Positions 41,649 to 49,778 of a DNA stretch of 64,000 nucleotides are shown here, piece after piece. The position numbers and the translations under genes are program-made. The notes beneath the pieces are model-generated. The model worked only from the letters and a program-made list of their open reading frames with translations. It did no database searches and was not told the DNA's origin. How positions within the stretch are numbered: position 1 is the stretch's first letter; every line of letters begins with the position of its first letter. The stretch is from the NCBI GenBank assembly GCA_020249775.1, contig JADCFA010000003.1, positions 1 to 64,000 on the forward strand, read 5' to 3'. Source of the DNA: Roseomonas sp. Its GTDB lineage: Bacteria > Pseudomonadota > Alphaproteobacteria > Acetobacterales > Acetobacteraceae.

Positions 41649-42506
41649 TTACGCCCCCTTCACGCCACCCGCCGTCAACCCGGCAACAATCTGCTTTTGC
41701 GCGACCAGAGTCAGGATCAGCACCGGCGCCGTCACCAAAAGCGCCGCCGCTGAAAGCGGCCCCCAAGCCACTTGCTCAAAAGTCAGCATGTTATTCACCG
41801 CGACCGGCAAGGTGCGGGTTTCGCGCCCGGCCAGCACCATGGCGAAGATGAAATTATTCCAGGAGAAAATGAAGGACAGGATGGTGGCAACGGTGATCCC
41901 AGGCCGCGCCAGTGGCATCGCCACATAACGAAATGCCTGCCAGATGGTCGCGCCATCCACCAGCGCCGCTTCTTCCAATTCCGGCGGCAGGCCCTCAAAA
42001 AACGAAATCATCACCCAAACCACAATCGGCACCGTAATCACCAAATGCGTGATGACAATCGGCGTCAGGCTGCCGGTCATGCCAAGCCATTGGAACAGCA
42101 AAAACAGCGGAATCAGATAGGAAAGCCCTGGCGTGATGCGCGCAATCAGGATCAGCGCCGCGGCGCGCATCGCATGCATCTTCGCAATGCCATAACCCGC
42201 CGGCACGCCAATCAGCAGTGCAATGCCGGTCGCGCCGAAGGACACCACAATGGAATTCCAGGCAAAGCGCAGGAAATCATTGCGCGCAAAAACTTCGCGG
42301 TAATTGTCCAAGGTCGGCGCTTGCGGAATGAAGACCGGCGGCCAATCGGTATTGTCCAGCTCATTCTTGAAGGACAGCGACAGCATCCACAGGAAAAACA
42401 GGATGGCCGGCGAAACCAGTACCAGCACCGAAAAGCCAAAGCCGATATTGCCCATCAGCCGGCGCAGCCGATACTGCGCGGGGCTGCGCTTTGCTTCCAC
42501 ACTCAT
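41649..42506 (-). CDS. sugar-type ABC transporter permease (MalG/UgpE-like)
   Basis: This 285-aa membrane protein has about six hydrophobic segments and the MalG-type EAA loop (EGLPPELEEAALVDGATIWQ). It pairs with the MalF-like permease upstream; the start overlaps that gene's stop by 4 bases. No ATPase gene follows: the next gene is the convergent AhpD-like gene 7 bp away. Confidence 0.9.
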   Translation of the reverse strand: MSVEAKRSPAQYRLRRLMGNIGFGFSVLVLVSPAILFFLWMLSLSFKNELDNTDWPPVFIPQAPTLDNYREVFARNDFLRFAWNSIVVSFGATGIALLIGVPAGYGIAKMHAMRAAALILIARITPGLSYLIPLFLLFQWLGMTGSLTPIVITHLVITVPIVVWVMISFFEGLPPELEEAALVDGATIWQAFRYVAMPLARPGITVATILSFIFSWNNFIFAMVLAGRETRTLPVAVNNMLTFEQVAWGPLSAAALLVTAPVLILTLVAQKQIVAGLTAGGVKGA

Positions 42507-43414
42507 GTCATTTTCACCCGCTGACGCGTCCATAACAGCAGCGCAGCCAGCGCCAGAATGATCACAAAGAACACCACCACCACGGCCGACGCATAACCGA
42601 CATTATAGAAGGCAAAGGCTTGCAGATAGAGGAAGATATTGATCGTCTCGCTCGCTGAGCCCGGCCCGCCCTGGGTGATGACGTAGATCGTATCAAAGGC
42701 CTTCAGCGCATCAATGCAGCGGATGATCAGCGCCACGACGATGAAGGGCATCAGCAAAGGCAGCGTGATATGGCGAAAGGCCTGCCAACCATTGGCGCCA
42801 TCAATCTTCGCGGCCTCATAAGGATCAACCGGCAAGGAAGCGAGGCCACCCAGGATCAGCAGCATCACCAAGGGTGTCCAATGCCAGACCTCAATCATCA
42901 CCAGCGTCGGGATGACGGTATTCGCGCTATAGATCCACATGCTGGGCGGCAGACCCACCTGACCCAGAAGCCAATTCAGCACGCCAAGCTGCGGGTGGAA
43001 GGTCATGGTCCAAACCAGCGCTACCGCCACCGGCGTTGCCATCATGGGCAGGATGAAAATGGTGCGTGCCAGGCCACGCAGTGGGAATTTGCGATTGAAG
43101 GCCAGCGCCGCCGCCAAGCCCAGCAGCATCGGAAAAACCACCGCCAGCACCGTATAGAATAGCGTGCGCAGCATGGCCCAGCCGAAGCGGGAATCGGAAA
43201 ACAGCTTCGTGTAATTGGCGAAGCCCACCCAGCTACGTTCCCCGCCCAGATGCCAATCATGGGCGGATACATAAATCGTGAAAATCCAGGGAAAGATGAT
43301 GACCGCAAGCACCACCACCGCGGCAGGGACGATGAACCAGCCATAATGCCTGGCGTAATTGCGTGTCCGCTGAGCCCCTGCTGGACTCGCGGTGATGGTT
43401 TCAGCTTGCTGCAT
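42503..43414 (-). CDS. sugar-type ABC transporter permease (MalF/UgpA-like)
   Basis: This 303-aa membrane protein has six hydrophobic segments and the EAA loop LASLPVDPYEAAKIDGANGW followed by QAFRHITLPLL. The GGPGSASETINIFLYLQAF block is typical for CUT1 permeases. It forms a heterodimer with the MalG-like protein. It follows the binding-protein gene after 15 nt. Confidence 0.92.
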   Translation of the reverse strand: MQQAETITASPAGAQRTRNYARHYGWFIVPAAVVVLAVIIFPWIFTIYVSAHDWHLGGERSWVGFANYTKLFSDSRFGWAMLRTLFYTVLAVVFPMLLGLAAALAFNRKFPLRGLARTIFILPMMATPVAVALVWTMTFHPQLGVLNWLLGQVGLPPSMWIYSANTVIPTLVMIEVWHWTPLVMLLILGGLASLPVDPYEAAKIDGANGWQAFRHITLPLLMPFIVVALIIRCIDALKAFDTIYVITQGGPGSASETINIFLYLQAFAFYNVGYASAVVVVFFVIILALAALLLWTRQRVKMT

Positions 43415-43429
43415 CAGTCTGCGATAGCC

Positions 43430-44767
43430 TCAGCTTTCCCTTTCGCTTTGCTCCAGCACGGGGCGGAATTCAGCCGTGGCGCGGCGCAATTCGGTCGCCA
43501 CATCCGCACCGCTGATGGTGTTGGTAAGCGCCGTGCCGATCACATCGCGGAATTGCGTCACCGGCACAATTTCCGGCAGGCCGGCGCGCGCGATTTTGGC
43601 ACTTTCATTGAGCGTATTGAAGAATTCACGCGGGAAGGTGCTGGCGGCAATCGCCGCTTCATTGCCGAAGGGGCTGCTGCGTGCCGGCACGCCGGCACCG
43701 CTGGTCAGGAAGCGAAGCTGGTTTTCCTTGCCAAGCGCCCATTGCAGATAAAGCCAGGCCGCGCCCTTTTTGCGTGACGCTTCGGGAATGCCATAGCCTG
43801 CGCCGAACAGGCAGCAATGGTGATTGGGCCCGCGCCCCTTCGGCACCAGCGCATAGCCAACCTTGCCCGCCACGCGGGAACGCTGACGATCTTCCAGCGG
43901 CGCCGCAAAGCCGATGCCATCAATCCACATGGCCGCGCGGCCCTGCATGAAGGTGGTTTGGCATTCATTCCAATTGAAGCCGATGGACCCGGGCGGGGAG
44001 ACATCACGCAGGAACTTCTTATACATCTCGCCAGCCCAGATCGCGTCATCCGTATCCGTGATCAATTGGCGATTGGCGTTGATCATGTCGCGCTGCGCGG
44101 TGCCGAGCAGATAGCTGGACCACAACACCACATTGGCGTTCTTCAGCCCGCGCCCGACATGGCCATAGATCTGGCGTGACGGATCGGTCAGCGCGCGGGC
44201 CGCTTCGAACATGCCATCAAAGGTCGTCGGCACGGCGATATTCTTCGCCGCCAACAATTCCTTGTTGTAGTAAAGAATGAAGTAATCCGCGAAGGCCGGC
44301 AGCGAATCCATCCGCCCATCGGTCTGGGTTGCATATTCCACCATGCCCGCGCCAAAATCGGCGAAATCAAAATCCGGCGCGGTAATGGATTGGTCCGCGA
44401 TCAGCGCCTTGATATCCGTATTCCAGCGCGCCTTGCCGACCTGGCGTTTGTTCACATGCAGGCTCAATTCCGCCACATCAAAGGAAGGCCGGCCAGAAGC
44501 ATATTCCACGATGATCTTCTGGCGATGCTGCTGTTCCGGCACCACTTCAATGCCGCAGCGAATCCCCGTCAGGTCTTCGAATTCCTTGTTCTGGCGTTGC
44601 AGCAGCAAGCCGCGCGGCGAAGTTTGCAGCGTGACTTCAATACGTTCCCCCGCGAAGCGCTTCCAATCGAAGCGGCTTTGCGCATTGGCCTGCCGCACAA
44701 AGGCAGGCGCGGCAAGCAAGGCAGCAGTTGCGCCAAGCGCCTGGCGGCGCGTGATGTGATTGGCCAT
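43430..44767 (-). CDS. ABC transporter substrate-binding protein, family 1
   Basis: This 445-aa periplasmic protein has a twin-arginine-like signal (ITRRQALGATAALLAAPAFV, cleavage near ANAQS). The CUT1-type mature fold includes YFILYYNKELLAAKNI and FMQGRAAMWIDGIGFAAPLE. It should bind a sugar, polyol or glycerol-phosphate-like solute; specificity is unknown. It is first of the binding-protein/permease/permease set. The cupin gene lies 89 nt upstream on the same strand. Confidence 0.92.
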   Translation of the reverse strand: MANHITRRQALGATAALLAAPAFVRQANAQSRFDWKRFAGERIEVTLQTSPRGLLLQRQNKEFEDLTGIRCGIEVVPEQQHRQKIIVEYASGRPSFDVAELSLHVNKRQVGKARWNTDIKALIADQSITAPDFDFADFGAGMVEYATQTDGRMDSLPAFADYFILYYNKELLAAKNIAVPTTFDGMFEAARALTDPSRQIYGHVGRGLKNANVVLWSSYLLGTAQRDMINANRQLITDTDDAIWAGEMYKKFLRDVSPPGSIGFNWNECQTTFMQGRAAMWIDGIGFAAPLEDRQRSRVAGKVGYALVPKGRGPNHHCCLFGAGYGIPEASRKKGAAWLYLQWALGKENQLRFLTSGAGVPARSSPFGNEAAIAASTFPREFFNTLNESAKIARAGLPEIVPVTQFRDVIGTALTNTISGADVATELRRATAEFRPVLEQSERES

Positions 44768-44788
44768 TTCCTGGTCCCTCCCGATTCC

Positions 44789-44808
44789 GGGCGGCTTCGG
44801 CGCCGCCC
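44789..44808. other. hairpin before the binding-protein gene
   Basis: GGGCGGC and GCCGCCC pair around TTCGGC, 22 bp upstream of the binding-protein start. It may separate the cupin transcript from the more highly needed binding-protein mRNA. There is no T tract on the minus strand. Confidence 0.35.
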
Positions 44809-44856
44809 TTTCAGGAGTGATCCTTCACGCAACCGCGCCGCACTGCAAGCGGGGAA

Positions 44857-45420
44857 TTACAGGGCTTCCCGCCGCTGGGCCTCCAACACCGCCGGATCGG
44901 TGATCGGGCTTGTGTCCCAGGGCGGCGGCGGGGGTGGGTCGAGCGTCTCAAATACAGTGGATAGTTCGATATTGCCGGCATCGGCCGGGCGTGGGTAAGG
45001 GGTCGGGTCCGGCGCGCCCGCCACTTTGGGCCGCCCAATGCCGATGAAAAAATCTTCAAGCCCAGCCGGAATCAGCAGCCAGAGGAAGCGAAAGGGATGC
45101 GCGCCATCATTGATAAAGCCATGGCGGATATGGGGTGGTGCGACCATGAAGCTGCCGGTCGCGATGCGCCGCACCACGCCGTCAAGCCGCCCGAGCGCTT
45201 CGCCGGCCACCACCCAGAAAATCTCCGTCTGGGCCGGGTGAGCATGTTCGCGAATTTTGCCAAGCGGCGGCAATTCCTGAAGCCCCGCCGAAAACCCCGC
45301 CGGCATGCCCGTCATGCGGGGGGAGGTCAGTACCTCGATCCAGCCATTGGCCGGTTGAGGCTGCCAATGCTGCGCCCCGCCGCCCGGCGGGATGAGAATG
45401 AAACCACCGGCTTGGGACAT
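44857..45420 (-). CDS. cupin-domain protein
   Basis: This 187-aa protein has a cupin beta-barrel (about 40-125). Motif 1 contains REHAHPAQTEIFWVVAGEAL (His, His and Glu ligands) and motif 2 contains APPHIRHGFINDG (His). The C-terminal 50 residues are Pro/Asp-rich and lack a fold I recognise. It may be an isomerase, dioxygenase or sensor. It lies 11 nt after the pseudoprotease gene and upstream of the sugar ABC set on the same strand. Confidence 0.8.
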   Translation of the reverse strand: MSQAGGFILIPPGGGAQHWQPQPANGWIEVLTSPRMTGMPAGFSAGLQELPPLGKIREHAHPAQTEIFWVVAGEALGRLDGVVRRIATGSFMVAPPHIRHGFINDGAHPFRFLWLLIPAGLEDFFIGIGRPKVAGAPDPTPYPRPADAGNIELSTVFETLDPPPPPPWDTSPITDPAVLEAQRREAL

Positions 45421-45431
45421 GAACTATCCTT

Positions 45432-46400
45432 TCAATGCAGGCGTGGGCGCTTCAGAAACTGCACCCGATCAGCCGAGGTTATGGTCACATCACGCCGCGC
45501 CTTGCCCCGGCTGACCTGCAGGTGAAGATTCACCCCAGCCGGCCCCATCGCCCAAATGGCGCGCCAAAAATCCGCCAATTCGCTGATCGCCGTGCCTTCC
45601 ACCGCCAGGATACGATCCCCATTGCGCAGCCCCGCTGCCTCGGCCGGGCCACCAGGGGCGAGGGAGGCTACCGAAATCCCCTCCTCATCCTCGGTCGCGT
45701 AAAGGCCGAGCCAGGGGCGGGGCGGGCCGGAACGGCGGCCCTGGGTGATCAATTCATCCAAAACAGCGGTCAACTGATGCACCGGAATGACCATGTTCAA
45801 ATCAAGCCGGCGGCCTTCCTCGCCTTGCTGCAAAATCAAGGAACCAATCCCCACCAGCTTGCCATCCGGGCCGAACAGCCCGGCACCGCCCCAGGAAGGA
45901 TGGGCGGGTGCCACAAAGAGCGCATCTTCCATCAGATATTCCCAATAGCCGGCGAAGGGCTGGCGCGCGACCAGCTTGCCCGCCACCGCATGGGTGCGCC
46001 CGCCCGCCGCTGCCATCACCGTGGCGGCGCCGATTTTCAGCTTGTCACTGTCACCCAAAACCGCCGGCTTCAAAGGAATCTTGCCCAAGGCCTGCACCAG
46101 GGCAAAGCCGGTTTCCTGATCCACCGCCAGCGCATGGCCAGGCACGGCGCGGCCTTCAGCGGTGGTGATCCAGATGCTCTCTGCCTCGCTCACCAGATAG
46201 CCCACGGTCAACACCAGGCCATCGCCAATCAGCACACCGCTGCCCTCGCGTTCCGTGCCAAGCACCCGCGCGGTAAAGGCATCCGGCGGCACTTGGCTCC
46301 GCAAGCCGACCACGGCGCGATAGGCCTGTTCCAGGTCGAAGCCATGCTCCGATGGGTCGGGCTGCAAATGCTCGGGGATGTCCCAGTCTTCTTCCGCCAT
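45432..46400 (-). CDS. HtrA-like S1C protein with PDZ domain, catalytic triad lost
   Basis: This 322-aa protein has a trypsin-like domain (about 25-210) and a C-terminal PDZ domain (about 225-310; ISVASLAPGGPAEAAGLRNG). By alignment to HtrA motifs all three catalytic residues appear replaced: His by Tyr68 (LTVGYLV), Asp by Gly98 (ETGFALVQ) and Ser by Trp170 (HPSWGGAGLFG). No signal peptide is seen. It is therefore predicted to be a cytoplasmic binding or scaffold protein rather than a protease. It starts the minus-strand run leading to the cupin and sugar-transport genes and is divergent from the Bug gene. Confidence 0.78.
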   Translation of the reverse strand: MAEEDWDIPEHLQPDPSEHGFDLEQAYRAVVGLRSQVPPDAFTARVLGTEREGSGVLIGDGLVLTVGYLVSEAESIWITTAEGRAVPGHALAVDQETGFALVQALGKIPLKPAVLGDSDKLKIGAATVMAAAGGRTHAVAGKLVARQPFAGYWEYLMEDALFVAPAHPSWGGAGLFGPDGKLVGIGSLILQQGEEGRRLDLNMVIPVHQLTAVLDELITQGRRSGPPRPWLGLYATEDEEGISVASLAPGGPAEAAGLRNGDRILAVEGTAISELADFWRAIWAMGPAGVNLHLQVSRGKARRDVTITSADRVQFLKRPRLH

Positions 46401-46536
46401 GATCTCTCGGCTCTGTGGAATGGCCTTTATACCATAGGCCGCAGTTTGGGTCAGGTTACAGGGTTTGGCAGCGGCGCCAAGGCCGGGCAGGATAAGCGCG
46501 GATGGGCCGCAAGGACCGGGACATAAGGGGGGAAAG
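46401..46536. promoter_or_regulatory. divergent promoter region
   Basis: This 136-bp gap separates divergent starts of the HtrA-like gene (minus) and the Bug-protein operon (plus), so it must contain promoters for both. No operator palindrome was recognised. GGGGGGAAAG directly precedes the plus-strand ATG. Confidence 0.45.
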
Positions 46537-47478
46537 ATGCGTATGCGCTGGATTGTTTCCGTTGCGGCGTTGCTGCTGGCACCATGGGCGCCGGCCAGTG
46601 CCTATCCCGAAAGGCCCATTCGCGTGATCGTGCCCTATGCGGCGGGCGGGGCGACGGATGTGGTGGCCCGCGTGCTGGCGGAAGCCATGGCGCCTATTCT
46701 GCCGCAGCCCCTGATTATCGAAAATCGCGGCGGTGCGGGCGGCATGGTGGGGGCCGAGGTCGTGGCCCGCGCGCCGGCCGATGGCCACACCCTGCTGTTC
46801 AACAATACCGGCCATGCCGCCTTGCGCGTGCTGGTCCCCAATCCGCCGATTGATCCCATCGCCAGCCTGCAGGCAATTGCGGTGGTCGCCGAATCACCCA
46901 TTGTGATGTTGGTTGCGAATAATGTGCCGGCCAATAATCTCCGCGAATTCACAGCACTTGCGCAGGCGCGGCCCGGACAATTGGATTACGGCAGCTCCGG
47001 CGGTGGCGGCATTCTGCAAATGGCCGCGCTGCTTTATCTGAAGGCAACGGGGGTGCAGTTGAATGAAGTGCCCTATCGCGGCGGCGCGCCGGCAACACTC
47101 GATCTTGCCGCCGGGCGCATTGCCATGATGTTCGATGCCGGGCTTACCGGGTTTCAGACCGCACGCGGCAATCAGGCGCGCGCCTTTGCGGTCACCACGC
47201 CACAACGCAATGCCGCCAATCCTGATGTGCCCACCTGGCGCGAGGGCGGTGTGGATGCGGAAATGAGCGTCTGGCAGGCGGTTTTCGTGCCAAGTGCCAC
47301 GCCGCGCGACAGGCGCGACATACTGAACGCCGCCATCAACCGCGCCCTTGGGCAGGAAGCGCTTCGCAAGCGCTTGGGGGATTTGGGCGCTGACCGCATC
47401 CTCAGCCTGAATGTCGCCGAAAGCGAAGCCTATCTGGCCGCCGAGGTGACGCGCTGGGAAGCGCTGCTGAAGCGCTGA
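46537..47478 (+). CDS. Bug-family (TctC-like) substrate-binding protein
   Basis: This 313-aa periplasmic protein has a signal peptide (about 1-22, ending APASA) and the family start YPERPIRVIVPYAAGGATDV. ENRGGAGGMVGAEVVARAPA and the later VPYRGGAPATLDLAAGRI are diagnostic of Bug proteins of tripartite tricarboxylate transporters. They bind carboxylates. The TctA/TctB membrane subunits are not in the window. The kinase gene begins 3 nt after its stop, so the bound carboxylate is probably the substrate of the following enzymes. Confidence 0.92.
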   Translation: MRMRWIVSVAALLLAPWAPASAYPERPIRVIVPYAAGGATDVVARVLAEAMAPILPQPLIIENRGGAGGMVGAEVVARAPADGHTLLFNNTGHAALRVLVPNPPIDPIASLQAIAVVAESPIVMLVANNVPANNLREFTALAQARPGQLDYGSSGGGGILQMAALLYLKATGVQLNEVPYRGGAPATLDLAAGRIAMMFDAGLTGFQTARGNQARAFAVTTPQRNAANPDVPTWREGGVDAEMSVWQAVFVPSATPRDRRDILNAAINRALGQEALRKRLGDLGADRILSLNVAESEAYLAAEVTRWEALLKR

Positions 47479-47481
47479 GCC

Positions 47482-48492
47482 ATGCCAGAGCCTTTGCCAA
47501 AAACCATCGAAGCCGCGCTTGTCTCCATGGGGCTGCTCGCCCCCGGGCAGCCCGTGCAGGGTGAGGCGCTGGCGGGTGGCGTTTCTTCCGATATCTGGCG
47601 CCTCACGCTGCCCGATGGGCGAGAGATTTGCGTCAAGCGCGCGCTACCCAAGCTGAAGGTGGTCGCCGATTGGCGCGCGCCGGTGGTGCGCAACATTTAT
47701 GAAGCGCGCTGGCTGAAGGAGGCTGATCGCGCTTTGCCCGGCGCTGTGCCGAAACTGCTCGGCCAGGATGATGCAACGGGCGCGCTCGCCATGGAATTCC
47801 TTTCGCCAGCGGACCACCCGGTCTGGAAGGCGCGGCTGCGTGACGGCCATGCGGATGCGGCGTTTGCGGCTGAGATCGGGCGCCGCATCGCCGCCATCCA
47901 TGCCCATGCCGCGGTGAATCCCGGCTTGGCGAAAGCCTTCCCCACCGATGAGATTTTCCACGCCATTCGGCTGGAACCCTATCTGCTGGCGACCGCGCGC
48001 GTGCATCAAGATTTGGTGGCGGCGTTGGAAGATATGGCGGCGGTCACCGCGCGCAGCAAACGCACTTTGGTCCATGGTGATGTCAGCCCGAAGAATATCC
48101 TCTGCGGCCCATCCGGCCCGGTGTTTCTGGATGCGGAATGCGCCTGGTGGGGCGACCCCGCTTTCGATCTTGCCTTTTGTCTCAATCATCTTTTGCTGAA
48201 ATGCCTATGGACGCCGCGCGCTGCCGCCGGCTTCATGAACTGCTTTGAAGCGCTTGCAACGCACTATCTGGCGGGCATTACCTGGGAAGCGGCGGATGCG
48301 CTGGAAGCGCGCGCGGCGCGGCTGCTGCCGGGGCTTTTTCTCGCGCGGGTGGACGGCAAAAGCCCGGTCGAATACCTGACCGAAGAGGCTGACAGGAACC
48401 GCGTGCGCCGAGTGGCGCGCTCCTTGTTGATGCGGCCCGCAGATCGCCTGATGGCGGTGCGCGCGGCCTGGGGGGAAGAAATCGGCGCATGA
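47482..48492 (+). CDS. APH-type small-molecule kinase
   Basis: This 336-aa protein has the aminoglycoside-phosphotransferase/choline-kinase fold. An ATP-binding lysine is likely Lys52 (ICVKRALP). The catalytic loop is VHGDVSPKNIL (Asp200, Asn205) and the metal Asp is 217 (FLDAECAWWGDPAFDLAF). MTR kinase-like and other metabolite kinases share this pattern. Its position between a carboxylate-binding protein and an enolase-like enzyme suggests it phosphorylates a hydroxy-acid or related metabolite, giving the enolase homologue a phosphorylated substrate. The stop overlaps the next start (ATGA). Confidence 0.75.
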   Translation: MPEPLPKTIEAALVSMGLLAPGQPVQGEALAGGVSSDIWRLTLPDGREICVKRALPKLKVVADWRAPVVRNIYEARWLKEADRALPGAVPKLLGQDDATGALAMEFLSPADHPVWKARLRDGHADAAFAAEIGRRIAAIHAHAAVNPGLAKAFPTDEIFHAIRLEPYLLATARVHQDLVAALEDMAAVTARSKRTLVHGDVSPKNILCGPSGPVFLDAECAWWGDPAFDLAFCLNHLLLKCLWTPRAAAGFMNCFEALATHYLAGITWEAADALEARAARLLPGLFLARVDGKSPVEYLTEEADRNRVRRVARSLLMRPADRLMAVRAAWGEEIGA

Positions 48493-49778
48493 GTAGCACC
48501 AGCATTACCGCCATTCGCGGCCGCCGCGTCTGGGACAGCCGAGGCCGGCCGACGGTGGAAGCGGAAATCACCTTGGCCGGCGGGGCGACCGGCCGCGCCA
48601 TGGCCCCGGCAGGGGCGAGCACCGGCAGTGGTGAGGCTTTGGACAAGCGCGATGGTGGTGCTGCCTTTGGCGGTTATGATGTGACAAGCGCGGTGGATGC
48701 CGTGAACCGCGAATTGGCCCCTGCCCTGCTTGGCATGGATGCGCGCGCTCAGGCCGCTTTGGATGCGCGGCTGATCGCGCGCGATGGGACGCCGCAAAAA
48801 ACCCGCCTTGGCGCCAATGCGACACTCGCCGTTTCCATGGCCGCCGCCCATGCCGCCGCTGCGGCAGATGGCGTGTCGCTGTGGCGCTATCTGGGCGGCG
48901 ATACGCCCAATGTTTTGCCTTTGCCGCAAATCCAAATTCTGGGCGGCGGTGCCCATGCCGGGCGGCGCGTGGATATCCAGGATTTCCTGGTGATGTGTCC
49001 CGCCGCCACCAGCTTTGCCGAGGCGCTCGATTGGACCGCCGAGGTCTATCGCTCAGCCGGCGCCATCATGAAGCAGCGCGGCCTGTTGCAGGGTGTGGCG
49101 GATGAGGGTGGCTGGTGGCCCGCCTTCACCGCCAATGAACAAGCCCTGGAAACCCTTGTCGCCGCCATCGAAAAAGCCGGCTTCGCACCGGGCCGACAAG
49201 TGGCGATTGCGCTTGATATTGCCGCGACGGATTTCGGCAAGGGCGGACGATACAAGCTTGGCCTGGAAGGCCGCGAACTCGGCACTGATGAGATGATCCG
49301 CATGTTGCTTGGCTGGATCGCAGCCTATCCGATCGCGTCCATCGAAGACCCGCTGGCCGAAGATGACGCAGCGGGCTTTGCTGCCTTCACCCGCGAAGTG
49401 GGTGGGCGCATCCAGGTGGTTGGCGATGATTTCCTGGTGACGGATGCCGCGCGGGTGCGCCGCGCGGCGGCTATCGGTGCCGCCAATACGGTGCTGATCA
49501 AGCCCAATCAGCGCGGCACGCTGACTGAAACCAAAGCCGCCTGGGACGCCGCGCGGGAAGTGGGCTTCGCCGGCATTGTCAGCGCCCGTTCTGGCGAGAC
49601 GGAGGATGTCACCATTGTGCACCTGGCCATGGGCTGGGGTGTGGGGCAATTGAAGGTCGGTTCCTTTGCGCGGTCTGAACGCATGGCAAAATGGAACGAA
49701 GCCTTGCGCGTGGAAGAAAGCCTGGGCGCACGGGCGCGCTTTGCCGGCAGCGCCTATCTTGGTCGGTCCCGGCCATGA
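48489..49778 (+). CDS. divergent enolase paralogue
   Basis: This 429-aa enolase-superfamily member is clearly closest to true enolase. It keeps metal ligands Asp243, Glu286 and Asp313, Glu206 (ADEGG), Lys338 (LIKPNQRGTLTET) and Lys389 (QLKVGS). Compared with yeast enolase, Glu168 corresponds to Asp165 and His373 of SHRSGETED is Ala366 (SARSGETED). QIKTGAP is changed to QLKVGSF. The housekeeping function is therefore unlikely; a related dehydration of another phosphorylated or carboxylate substrate is inferred. It is translated in overlap with both neighbours. Confidence 0.85.
   Translation: MSSTSITAIRGRRVWDSRGRPTVEAEITLAGGATGRAMAPAGASTGSGEALDKRDGGAAFGGYDVTSAVDAVNRELAPALLGMDARAQAALDARLIARDGTPQKTRLGANATLAVSMAAAHAAAAADGVSLWRYLGGDTPNVLPLPQIQILGGGAHAGRRVDIQDFLVMCPAATSFAEALDWTAEVYRSAGAIMKQRGLLQGVADEGGWWPAFTANEQALETLVAAIEKAGFAPGRQVAIALDIAATDFGKGGRYKLGLEGRELGTDEMIRMLLGWIAAYPIASIEDPLAEDDAAGFAAFTREVGGRIQVVGDDFLVTDAARVRRAAAIGAANTVLIKPNQRGTLTETKAAWDAAREVGFAGIVSARSGETEDVTIVHLAMGWGVGQLKVGSFARSERMAKWNEALRVEESLGARARFAGSAYLGRSRP

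Noticed and set aside
45435-46526. 363-codon plus-strand open frame
   Set aside because: Antisense to the HtrA-like gene; His/Arg/Gln-rich composition typical of a shadow frame.
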